Shown here in pieces: positions 8,901 through 16,913 of a DNA stretch of 64,000 nucleotides (position 1 is its first letter; every line of letters begins with the position of its first letter). The position numbers were made by a program, and so were the translations under genes. This DNA is from CAXMQZ01 sp963707075. Its GTDB lineage: Bacteria; Acidobacteriota; Thermoanaerobaculia; Multivoradales; JAHEKO01. Below the pieces are notes generated by a model. The model searched no databases, was not told the DNA's origin, and saw nothing but the letters and a program-made list of their open reading frames with translations. Location: positions 310,001-374,000 of the forward strand of contig CAVPOX010000015.1 in assembly GCA_963707075.1 (NCBI GenBank), in the 5' to 3' direction.

Positions 8901-9898
8901 CCCGCCTCGAGCAGATGGCGGACCTCCAGCTGCTCTGGCTCGATGACGACAACAACGTCTGCCTGAGTAGCGGCTACCCAGGCCTCCCTGCCCGATGGGT
9001 CTATCACCAGGCCGACCGGTACAGGGCTCTCGCCGAAACGATCGCCGAACAATCGGCGGCTTGCGTCAGACGCGTTCTCGAGATTGAGGGTGGCACGTTT
9101 CAACTCGCGCCGCGTTCTGGTGTCGAAAACGACAACTTCGCCAGTACGGGCGGCAGACACGAGAGCGCGATTGCCGTCCGGCGTGATCGCAATGCGGATC
9201 GGAAATCCTGGACAGGGCACTGTGGCCTCAACTGTCAGCTTCACCGGGTCGATCACGCTCAGCGTATCGGCCCCGCGATTGGTCACCCATATCTCTTCGC
9301 CATCGGGTGTGGCGGTGATGCCCTCGGCACCTTCTCCCGTCGGGATGTCCTTGACCTTCGTCTCGGTGATCAGGTCGATCACGGTGACGGTACCCGAGCC
9401 GATATTGGCGACGAAAGCCAGTCGACCGTCGGGGGTCGTCGCCACCATATGGGAGATCTCCTGACCGGTCGGGATGGCGGTGATCACGCGGCCTTCGGCA
9501 ATATCGACCAGGAGCAGCGCAGCACTACCCTCGGTGGTCACGGCGATCCGATGGTCGGCGACAAAGGCAACACCGTGCGGTCGCGTGTGCCTGCCCAAGT
9601 CGATTTCAGCAATTACTTCAGCCAGACGAACATCGATGACCGTCAGGCTGGAACCGGGTTCGTCCCGGTCTCCATAGTTGGTGACCACTGCGAGGGTGCC
9701 ATTGGGGGAGACGGCCACCTCATGAGGGGCGTGACCCGTTCGGAGAGTGGCGAGAGAGTCGCTGCTCGCAGGATCGATGAGGTCGATCGTGGCGTCACTC
9801 TTGTTGGCCACGAGCAGGGTACCGCTGAAAGCAGGCAGGCAAGAGACGAATGCCAGGACGAACAGGGTGAACGCAATGCTCCGGGGCTGACATTTCAT
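8846..9898 (-). CDS. secreted YVTN-family beta-propeller protein
   Basis: This protein of about 350 residues has a signal peptide (MKCQPRSIAFTLFVLAFV, cleavage near FSG) followed by about seven 40-residue blades of the YVTN/YncE type. Recurrent motifs are LVANKSDATIDLID, AFVANIGSGTVTVID and IWVTNRGADTLSVID. Such propellers are extracytoplasmic and usually bind protein, nucleic acid or metal rather than catalyse reactions. ATG at 9898 is chosen because AGGAGG lies 9 bases upstream. It converges on and overlaps the nitronate monooxygenase-like gene. Confidence 0.88.
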   Translation of the reverse strand: MKCQPRSIAFTLFVLAFVSCLPAFSGTLLVANKSDATIDLIDPASSDSLATLRTGHAPHEVAVSPNGTLAVVTNYGDRDEPGSSLTVIDVRLAEVIAEIDLGRHTRPHGVAFVADHRIAVTTEGSAALLLVDIAEGRVITAIPTGQEISHMVATTPDGRLAFVANIGSGTVTVIDLITETKVKDIPTGEGAEGITATPDGEEIWVTNRGADTLSVIDPVKLTVEATVPCPGFPIRIAITPDGNRALVSAARTGEVVVFDTRTRRELKRATLNLENASDASRRLFGDRFGESPVPVGLVIDPSGREAWVAATQADVVVVIEPEQLEVRHLLEAGHEPDGMAFTPVEVASGT

Positions 9899-9960
9899 CT
9901 CGTGAGTCCTCCTGTGCATTGTTGTCTGATCCTAGCAGCCGGCAGCGGCTCCACAGCCAC

Positions 9961-11688
9961 TCAAGGACTCGGTGGAACGGCCTCCGCGCCGTGCAAGATC
10001 CTCATGAACTCTTCATCGGTGGCCAACCAGTCGAATTCTGCCTGGGAGCGCACCAACTCCGGGGAGAGCCCGTGGCGAATGGCGACATCGAGAGCCTCGA
10101 ATACCGCTGGAGCGTCACCGCAGGTGGCAAAGATCCTGGCCACGTCATGGGCGAGCGCCGCCGACTCCTTCTGATGCCGAAAGAGTCTGGCCGCCAGGGG
10201 CAGGGCTTCCGAACATCTGCCCGCTTTGGCAGCAAGCAAGGCGAACTGCCCTTGGCGAACCGGATCCATGGATTGAACCGGGGTATCGGCTTCCAGCGTC
10301 TCCAGCGCCAGTGAGTACTCGATCGAGGCTTCGTCGAGTCGTCCAGATCGGCTGAGCACATCGCCCAGCTCCTGCCGGATCCGTGGACTCGATGGGTCGA
10401 GCGAGGCGGCTCGCCGATAGAGATCTTCTGCTGGCTCCAGCCGACCCAGGATGGAGTAGGCGGTGGCCATCTGTCTCGCCAACTCTGCCTCCAGCGGTGG
10501 CTCATCCAGGGTCTCGAACACCTCGACGGCCCCTGCGAGATCGCCCAACGACAGGCGAAGTGTGAGGATCGCTTCCTGGGGCCAGGAATTGCCGGGCGGA
10601 CTTGTCGCCGCTGCCTGCGCAAAGGCGCGCTCGGCTTCCCCTTGACGCCCTCCCCGAAGCAGGAATTGCCCATACCCATATGAATTGAGCCAATTCTGCG
10701 GCGCCATCTCCATGGCCGTGATCCAGGCCGATTCGGCGAGCTCCAACTCGCCGACCTGTAGCCAGTGGACAGCCAGAGCTCTGGCGGCCTGATCGGGTTT
10801 GATCAGGCCATGAACCTGTCGTGCGATCCGCGGACCCGAAGGCTCGTACGCTCGCTGTGCCTGCGAGGCAAGAACGGAAGCGACAACTGCTGCGTCCGCA
10901 GCGGGACTCTGTTCCAGGGCTCGACCGGCATGAAAGGCTGCTGCCTGCAAGCTCGAGGAATCTCTGTCGCGCACGAACTCTCGCCACATCGCGAAGCTCA
11001 ATCGTGCTCGCGCCTGAGCGAAGGCGGGATCGAGCTGTACCGCACGGTGCAGGAGCTCGACAGCGAACGCGGGAGCTCGGGGATTCAGCAGATCGTCGAG
11101 AATCCTCACACCCTGGGAGTAGGTGTCCCACGCTTTGAGTGAGCGCGTAGCGTCCTCGCGCAGCCTGGCCATCTGGTCACTGGTAGGAGACAGATGCAAC
11201 GCTTCCACGACCCATTCAGCCATTTGTTTGTGCAGATCGAGCACGCTGTCGCGCGAGGCGCTGAATCGGTGATTGGCCAGGAGCGCCCCGATTCTGCTGT
11301 CGTGGACGGTGAGGTCAACCTGAACCTCGCCCGCTTCCTCAGATAGTGAACCGGTGACCAGAATCTCAGCGCCAAGCAGCCTGGCGAGATAACGAGGATC
11401 TTCGATGCGCGCTCGCAAAGAGAGAACCTGATCGCGTGGAATGCACTGCAGGCTCTCGATGAGCATCAGTCTATCCAGAAGATCGACACTCAAGGCTGCC
11501 GCGATGTGACCTCGGTCAGCGCTGGAGCCGGAGTCGGTGAATGGCAGCACGGCAAGGCTCAGTGTGCCTGCGGCCGCTGGCCGGTCAGGGCTGTTGCGTC
11601 CTACCAGAAACGCCGTCCAGACCGTCAGGATCAGGGCGATGATCGTCAGGAGTACTACTCGAATCGACCCTGTGGCACAAAGGCTCAT
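9961..11688 (-). CDS. membrane-anchored TolB-like/FlgO domain and TPR protein
   Basis: This 575-residue protein has an N-terminal membrane anchor (about 9-28). A domain follows that begins LSLAVLPFTDSGS and continues with ILVTGSLSEEAGEVQVDLTV, the same TolB_N-like fold that follows the kinase domain in the twin kinases near 52-57 kb. From about residue 170 to the end it consists of TPR helices (for example AYSILGRLEPAEDLYRRAASLDP). It lacks a kinase domain, so it resembles the output half of those kinases. The ATG lies about 40 bases from the divergent pcm gene. Function is unknown; a scaffold or sensor role is an inference. Confidence 0.8.
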   Translation of the reverse strand: MSLCATGSIRVVLLTIIALILTVWTAFLVGRNSPDRPAAAGTLSLAVLPFTDSGSSADRGHIAAALSVDLLDRLMLIESLQCIPRDQVLSLRARIEDPRYLARLLGAEILVTGSLSEEAGEVQVDLTVHDSRIGALLANHRFSASRDSVLDLHKQMAEWVVEALHLSPTSDQMARLREDATRSLKAWDTYSQGVRILDDLLNPRAPAFAVELLHRAVQLDPAFAQARARLSFAMWREFVRDRDSSSLQAAAFHAGRALEQSPAADAAVVASVLASQAQRAYEPSGPRIARQVHGLIKPDQAARALAVHWLQVGELELAESAWITAMEMAPQNWLNSYGYGQFLLRGGRQGEAERAFAQAAATSPPGNSWPQEAILTLRLSLGDLAGAVEVFETLDEPPLEAELARQMATAYSILGRLEPAEDLYRRAASLDPSSPRIRQELGDVLSRSGRLDEASIEYSLALETLEADTPVQSMDPVRQGQFALLAAKAGRCSEALPLAARLFRHQKESAALAHDVARIFATCGDAPAVFEALDVAIRHGLSPELVRSQAEFDWLATDEEFMRILHGAEAVPPSP

Positions 11689-11727
11689 GGCTGGAGTTTT
11701 CCTCGGATAGAGCTATGCTATCTGGTG

Positions 11728-12450
11728 ATGAACGTGTCCGTCTTCTTGCTGTTCGTAGCCGCGAGTTCGTCGGTGGCTGGAGGTGCGCAGGACCCGCACG
11801 CCACGGCGAGACGACAGATGGTGGAGGAGATCACCGCAGATGTGCAAATGACCCGTCGTCAGATCGGGCGTGGAGCCCTGAATGCCTCCGTCATGCAGGC
11901 TCTGGCTGAAGTCCCGCGACACGAGTTCGTTCCCGAGGAGATGCGTCGACATGCCTATGAGAACCGGCCGCTGCCCATTGGCTACGGCCAGACGATCTCC
12001 CAACCCTATATCGTCGCGCTGATGACAGATCTCCTTGGTCTCGAGGCAGGAGAGAAAGTCCTCGAAATAGGGACTGGGTCGGGCTATCAGGCGGCGGTAC
12101 TGGCAGAGCTAGGTCAGGAAGTCTTCAGTATCGAGATCATCCCCGCGCTGGCCGAGTTGGCGCAAGAGAGATTCCGGCGGTTGGGGTATTCCGTGTCGAC
12201 CAGAACAGGTGATGGCTACTATGGTTGGTCGACGGAGGCCCCGTTCGACGCCATCGTGGTCACTGCCGCGGCAAGTCACGTACCTCCACCCCTGGTCAAA
12301 CAACTGAAGCCGGGTGGCGTCATGGTGATTCCGGTGGGAGGTCCGTTCTCCGTTCAGCAGCTCACCGTAATCGAAAAGGGGGATGACGGTGAGGTGCGGA
12401 CGCGTCAAATCCTGCCGGTCGTCTTTGTCCCCCTGACGGGCGAACGCTGA
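11728..12450 (+). CDS. pcm: exported protein-L-isoaspartate O-methyltransferase
   Basis: This protein of about 240 residues has the full PIMT core: VPRHEFVPEEMRRHAYEN, PLPIGYGQTISQPYIVALM, the SAM-binding motif VLEIGTGSGYQAAVLA and LKPGGVMVIPVGG. PIMTs use S-adenosylmethionine to methylate isoaspartyl residues and start their repair. The N terminus MNVSVFLLFVAASSSVAGGAQ looks like a cleavable signal peptide, implying a periplasmic enzyme. A longer frame extends upstream to 11506, but that region is antisense to the TPR protein gene and reads like noise; ATG at 11728 (or GTG at 11725) is preferred although no strong Shine-Dalgarno is visible. Confidence 0.9.
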   Translation: MNVSVFLLFVAASSSVAGGAQDPHATARRQMVEEITADVQMTRRQIGRGALNASVMQALAEVPRHEFVPEEMRRHAYENRPLPIGYGQTISQPYIVALMTDLLGLEAGEKVLEIGTGSGYQAAVLAELGQEVFSIEIIPALAELAQERFRRLGYSVSTRTGDGYYGWSTEAPFDAIVVTAAASHVPPPLVKQLKPGGVMVIPVGGPFSVQQLTVIEKGDDGEVRTRQILPVVFVPLTGER

Positions 12451-12494
12451 CGGATACTCGCCTTGTAGCAAGGGAGTTTCAGGGTCCTCCCGCC

Positions 12495-14945
12495 ATGAGT
12501 CTCAAACTCGCCATCGCACTGCTGTCGGGCGCAACGATTGCGTATGAGATTCTGTTATTGCGGATTATGTCGATCATCCAGTGGGGCCATTTTGCCGCGA
12601 TGGTCATCAGTCTGGCGCTTCTGGGGTATGGCGCCAGCGGTGTGTTGCTGACGGCGAGCCGTGGTTGGTTGGCGCAGGATCATCCGGCGCGATGGCAGAA
12701 CCTGTTTGTGACGCTCACTTCCGGTTTCGGGGTGGTCGTGCTCGTCTGCGTGACGGTCGCTCAGCGTGTCGACTTCAATCCCCTGGCCCTGGTTTGGGAT
12801 CCAGCTCAACTGCTGCCCCTGCTATTGCTGTTCTTGCTGCTGGCCATTCCGTTCCTAGTGGCGGCCACAGCGATCGGGTTGGCACTGACATTCAATCGAC
12901 ATGCGATCGCCGGGATCTATGGGGTTGATCTGCTTGGTGCCGGCGCTGGCGCCGTGGGAGCTCTGGGCCTCATGTACCTGGCGACTCCGATGGCGTGCTT
13001 GCGAATCATAGCTGCTCTGGCGTCGCTCGCCGCGGCGGCCTCTCTGCGGGCTTGGCGCCAGAGTTCACCCAGCAGGCTGTTGTGGTTGCTGCCACTATCG
13101 GGTCTGCTGGTCGCGTCCTTGTGGCCGCGGGATTGGCAGAGACTGCGGCTCTCCGAGTTCAAACCATTACACAAGGTTCTGCTGGCCCCGGATACGGAAC
13201 TGGTCGTGGAGACTCACAGTCCCCTGGCGATGTTGAGCGTAGTGAGGAGTCCCACCATTCCTTTTCGGCACGCACCGGGCCTGAGCCTGGGCTTTCCTGG
13301 CGAGTTGCCCGAGCAGTTGGCGATTTTCACTGACGGCGGATCGATGGCCGTGATTGACAGGGTGGAGGAGAGCCTCGAGGAGTTGGACTATCTCGACTAC
13401 CTGCCAGCGGCATTGCCCTATCGCTTGCGAGCACGACCTTCTGTGCTGATTCTGGGTGCCGCTGGCAGTGGCGATCTCTTGCTGGCCCTTCGACATTCGG
13501 CGTCGAGTGTGCGAGTCGTCGAAGCCAACCCGCAGGTTGTCGATCTCCTGTTGGACGCTCGCAATGGGTTGGTGAGTGACTGGCTCGGTCGTCCACCCAT
13601 CACCTTCGAAATCGGTGAAGCTCGGAGCTTTCTCTACCGAGACCGAGCTTCCTATGACTTGATCCATGTCCCCCTGGCCGGATCGATCGGGGGCGCCAAC
13701 TCTGGGACTCGGGCTCTCGGTGTGAGCTACCTGCTCACCACCGAGTCCCTGGTGGCGCTTCTGGATAGGCTGGATCCCGGTGGGATGCTGGCGATCAACC
13801 TTTGGCTCAGGGTGCCCCCGCGAGAGAATCTGAGGCTCTTTGCCACGGCGACTGAGGCACTACGAAAGTCGGGTGCGCAGGATCCGGGAGCACAGTTGGC
13901 CCAGATTCGAGGCTGGGGTACCGTGACCACTCTGGTCAAGAAGGGAGTCTTCACGACTGACGAAGCCACGGCGATCACGGAATTCTGTCGGCGGCGATCC
14001 TTCGATCTGACGCATCTGCCCGGTATGCTGGCCAGTCAGAGCAATCGATTCAACCGCTTGGACAAGCCGTATCTGTATCTCGGGAATCGCCAGATTCTGC
14101 AGGATCCCGAGGCGTTCGTGAGTGACTACAAGTTCGATGTTCGACCCACGACCGATGACTGGCCCTTTTTCTTCCACACCTTCAGATGGCGATCGCTCGC
14201 CGAGTTGCTCGGATTGGCTGGACGCGCTGGTGTACCGATGGTGGAGTGGGGGTACCTGGTTCGCGTCGCGACGGCTCTGCAGGCAGCGGCGGCGGCGGGC
14301 CTGTTCATCCTGCTACCTCTGCGGTGGCTCAAAAAGAGCGACACGAAGGCGGTGAACTGGAAGGTACCGGTCTTCTTTGCCAGTCTTGGAGCGGCATTCA
14401 TGTTGGTTGAGATGGGTCTCTTTCAGCGCTTCGCGCTCTATCTTGGAGATCCGATCTATTCTGTAGCGATTGTCCTGGCTGGCTTCCTCGTCTTCGCTGG
14501 ATTCGGTAGCTTGGCCACTCGCGGTTCTGTGCCCTCCTTTTTGGCGAGTCCAAAGGCGCCTGGAATCGCGGCAGCCCTGATTGTGCTTCTCGGGATGACC
14601 TATGCCCTCGGTTTGCCACCGCTGCTGGCTTCAACGATGTCGCGGCCGTTCCTGGCCAAGGTTCTGATCACGCTGGCTACGCTGGCGCCCATCGGGTTTC
14701 TGATGGGCATGCCTTTTCCGTCGGGGCTCAGTCGGGCCGCCGACAGTCGTGTCGTCTGGGTACCCTGGGCCTGGGGCATCAACGGTAGTGCCTCGGTGGT
14801 CGGGGCTGCGGCCGCCCCGTTGATTGCGATCCATATGGGCTTGTCGGCCGTCCTTCTCACAGGTGTGCTCGGATACCTGGTCGCTGGCATCACTTTCGGG
14901 TCTGGATTTTCGGGGTTGCAGCCCGATGCTATCGAGCAGGAGTAG
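12495..14945 (+). CDS. polytopic membrane protein with spermidine-synthase-like methyltransferase-fold domain
   Basis: This 816-residue protein has about six N-terminal membrane helices (1-220). A soluble Rossmann domain follows (about 225-560) with VLILGAAGSGDLLLAL and VRVVEANPQVVDLLLD, typical of spermidine-synthase-like folds. About seven more helices lie at 590-805. The family is annotated as fused or integral-membrane spermidine synthase; whether members transfer aminopropyl groups is generally unproven. It heads a plus-strand run with the kinase-like and radical SAM genes, 23 bases before the next start. A conserved-looking motif FMLVEMGLFQRFALYLGDP lies at the start of the C-terminal membrane half. 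Confidence 0.82.
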   Translation: MSLKLAIALLSGATIAYEILLLRIMSIIQWGHFAAMVISLALLGYGASGVLLTASRGWLAQDHPARWQNLFVTLTSGFGVVVLVCVTVAQRVDFNPLALVWDPAQLLPLLLLFLLLAIPFLVAATAIGLALTFNRHAIAGIYGVDLLGAGAGAVGALGLMYLATPMACLRIIAALASLAAAASLRAWRQSSPSRLLWLLPLSGLLVASLWPRDWQRLRLSEFKPLHKVLLAPDTELVVETHSPLAMLSVVRSPTIPFRHAPGLSLGFPGELPEQLAIFTDGGSMAVIDRVEESLEELDYLDYLPAALPYRLRARPSVLILGAAGSGDLLLALRHSASSVRVVEANPQVVDLLLDARNGLVSDWLGRPPITFEIGEARSFLYRDRASYDLIHVPLAGSIGGANSGTRALGVSYLLTTESLVALLDRLDPGGMLAINLWLRVPPRENLRLFATATEALRKSGAQDPGAQLAQIRGWGTVTTLVKKGVFTTDEATAITEFCRRRSFDLTHLPGMLASQSNRFNRLDKPYLYLGNRQILQDPEAFVSDYKFDVRPTTDDWPFFFHTFRWRSLAELLGLAGRAGVPMVEWGYLVRVATALQAAAAAGLFILLPLRWLKKSDTKAVNWKVPVFFASLGAAFMLVEMGLFQRFALYLGDPIYSVAIVLAGFLVFAGFGSLATRGSVPSFLASPKAPGIAAALIVLLGMTYALGLPPLLASTMSRPFLAKVLITLATLAPIGFLMGMPFPSGLSRAADSRVVWVPWAWGINGSASVVGAAAAPLIAIHMGLSAVLLTGVLGYLVAGITFGSGFSGLQPDAIEQE

Positions 14946-14968
14946 ACTGGGACAGGAGGAGGTTCGAG

Positions 14969-15682
14969 ATGTCCAATAGACCGCACTCTCTCAGTCCCGA
15001 CGTGGCCAGGCTGGTCGAGCGGCAGATGCGCAACTGGGAGTTGGCGCGCGAGCAGCGCCTGGTCGAGGCTGAGCCGCGGCCGACGGAAGTGGAGGACTTC
15101 ATCTGTGTTTCTCGGCAGATCGGTACCGAAGGTGCCGAGGTGGCTGCCATTCTCGGGCAACGGCTCGGTTGGCCGGTCTTTGATCGGGAGATTCTCGAGG
15201 CCATGGCCGGTGACGATGTCAGACGCCGGCAGGTCTACGCTTCGATGGATCAGCGAGAAATGGGTTGGTTGGAGGAGACATTGCGGGCTCTGATGCAGAG
15301 TGAGTTCGTGCGCAATGACTACTTCAAGAGACTGTCGAAGACCCTGTTGTCGCTCGCCTGCCAGGGAAGTTGTGTCTTCGTCGGGCGTGGAGCGGATCTG
15401 CTGTTACCTGACGAGCTGGGTTTCAGGGTTCGCCTCGTGGCGCCCCGAGCCTTCCGGGTAGAGACACTGGCTGCGGGGAGGGCTCTGACCCGAAAAGAGG
15501 TGCGGCAAAAGATAGACCGAATCGAGCGGGAGCGGGAGCACTTCTTCCGTCGTCACTTCGGAATCTCGGCTGATGCGCCGGAGCGGTTCGACGTGACGAT
15601 CAACGTGTCGCGCATCTCGCACGCACAGGCCGCGGAGATCATCCTGCAGGCGCGATCGATTTGTCAGAACCCAGGCGCATGA
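14969..15682 (+). CDS. cytidylate kinase-like family protein
   Basis: This 237-residue protein has the Cytidylate_kin2 pattern: FICVSRQIGTEGAEVAAILG followed by QRLGWPVFDREIL. CVFVGRGADLLLP and FRVRLVAPRAFRVE follow, then a basic helical segment (RIEREREHFFRRHFGI) as in the lid region of nucleoside monophosphate kinases. The P-loop-like segment GTEGAE lacks the canonical GKS/T, as is common in this subfamily, so catalysis is unproven. AGGAGG precedes the ATG. The stop TGA overlaps the ATG of the following radical SAM gene as ATGA, indicating translational coupling and possibly a shared pathway. Confidence 0.82.
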   Translation: MSNRPHSLSPDVARLVERQMRNWELAREQRLVEAEPRPTEVEDFICVSRQIGTEGAEVAAILGQRLGWPVFDREILEAMAGDDVRRRQVYASMDQREMGWLEETLRALMQSEFVRNDYFKRLSKTLLSLACQGSCVFVGRGADLLLPDELGFRVRLVAPRAFRVETLAAGRALTRKEVRQKIDRIEREREHFFRRHFGISADAPERFDVTINVSRISHAQAAEIILQARSICQNPGA

Positions 15683-16812
15683 TGCTCGCGACAGGTCTTG
15701 TCAGCCTGACAGAGCGGGCCACGATACTCAGCCCCGATCACGGTCATGTCCTCAGCTTTGACCGGGAAGGCCGCCTGCTTTACTACTTTCGGCAGGGCAA
15801 GACGTTCAAGCGAAGTCTGGGGAGTGAGGTGCACCTGCGGTTCAGGCAAGGCAGCCGGCAGCGACGATGCCTGACGGAGCCAGCAACACGGAGACTGTTC
15901 TCGGAGGTGTATGGGACCACGCGTTTGCAGCTGCCGCTCGTCGAAAGTGCGGCCAGGAGACGTCTGGACGAAGAGATCTTGAGATGGACGCCCGACTCGC
16001 TGCTGGCCGAGAAGGCGAAGTTCGAGGCAGCCTACAAGCCCATCTCGATTCTCCCTCCTGATCAGTATCGCGCCATCGTGCTGCAGGCCACCGAGGGATG
16101 CAGTTGGAATCGTTGCACGTTCTGCAACTTCTACATGAATCGTCCCTTCAGCGTGCGAACCGAGGCCCAGTTCGTGGAACATATCGCTGCAGTCAAGGCG
16201 CTTCTGGGAAAGGGTGAGCGTCTGAGACGAGGCTTGTTCCTCGCCGATGGTAACGCGCTGTCGCTGTCGAATCGTCGCCTCGGGCCCTTGCTCGACAGAG
16301 CGGCCGAGGCCTTTCCGGGGCACAACCTGTTCGGCTTTGTCGATCTCTTCTCCGGCGAGCGCCGAAGTCTGGCGGAGTGGCAGTCCCTGAAGCAGTGGGG
16401 CTTGCAACGTGTTTATGTAGGAATGGAGACCGGTTTGGACGAGTTGCTGCAGTGGGTCAACAAGCCGGGCTCGGCTGAGGATCTGGAGCATTTCGTCGCA
16501 ACGTTGAAAGCGGCGGAGCTCCAGGTGGGCCTGATCGTGATGGTCGGTCTTGGGGGGCATGAGTATCGCAAGCGGCACAGGGACGCCAGCAGGCAGCTGT
16601 TGCAGCGGCTTCCCCTGGATCGAGGAGACCTGATCTATCTGTCTCCGTTCGTCGAGTTCGGCCAGTCCGTGTATGCCCGACAACGTGAGAACCGAGGGCT
16701 CAGGCCGATGGACGAGAGCGAAGTCGATACCGAGTTGGAGGCACTGGCGTCGGAGCTCCGTGATTCGGGCTTGCGCACGGGCCGATACGATATTCGAGAG
16801 TTTGTCTACTGA
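15679..16812 (+). CDS. radical SAM protein with a CX4CX2C cluster motif
   Basis: This protein of 377 residues has the cluster motif EGCSWNRCTFCNFY (C141, C146, C149), giving CX4CX2C rather than the classical CX3CX2C. A GLFLADGNALSL segment and VYVGMETGLDELLQW, typical of the radical SAM barrel, follow. The N-terminal 120 residues are a separate domain of unknown role. It should bind a [4Fe-4S] cluster and generate a 5'-deoxyadenosyl radical; the substrate is unknown. The start is set at ATG 15679 because it overlaps the stop of the upstream gene (ATGA); a TTG at 15661 in the same frame is less likely. Confidence 0.85.
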   Translation: MMLATGLVSLTERATILSPDHGHVLSFDREGRLLYYFRQGKTFKRSLGSEVHLRFRQGSRQRRCLTEPATRRLFSEVYGTTRLQLPLVESAARRRLDEEILRWTPDSLLAEKAKFEAAYKPISILPPDQYRAIVLQATEGCSWNRCTFCNFYMNRPFSVRTEAQFVEHIAAVKALLGKGERLRRGLFLADGNALSLSNRRLGPLLDRAAEAFPGHNLFGFVDLFSGERRSLAEWQSLKQWGLQRVYVGMETGLDELLQWVNKPGSAEDLEHFVATLKAAELQVGLIVMVGLGGHEYRKRHRDASRQLLQRLPLDRGDLIYLSPFVEFGQSVYARQRENRGLRPMDESEVDTELEALASELRDSGLRTGRYDIREFVY

Positions 16813-16828
16813 GACCAGGAGCGGCATG

Positions 16829-16850
16829 GAGCCTGGGACTTGCCAGGCTC
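16829..16850 (+). terminator. possible hairpin after the radical SAM gene
   Basis: A perfect inverted repeat GAGCCTGG, six-base loop, CCAGGCTC begins 17 bases after the radical SAM stop. No T-run follows, so this is at best a weak or Rho-assisted terminator or an RNA-stabilising hairpin between two same-strand genes. Confidence 0.35.
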
Positions 16851-16913
16851 GACGAGAGGGGCTACCTTGTGGCGAAGACGAGACTGAGCGAGTCATGAAG
16901 AAGGGATCGAAAG

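Noticed and set aside
8897..10174. Plus-strand open frame of 425 codons across the YVTN propeller gene
   Set aside because: It is antisense to a secreted propeller with a signal peptide and ribosome-binding site, and its translation is Asp/Gly/Arg-rich without domains.
15664..16896. Minus-strand open frame of 410 codons opposite the radical SAM gene
   Set aside because: It lies antisense to a clear radical SAM protein, has biased composition and no recognisable motif.
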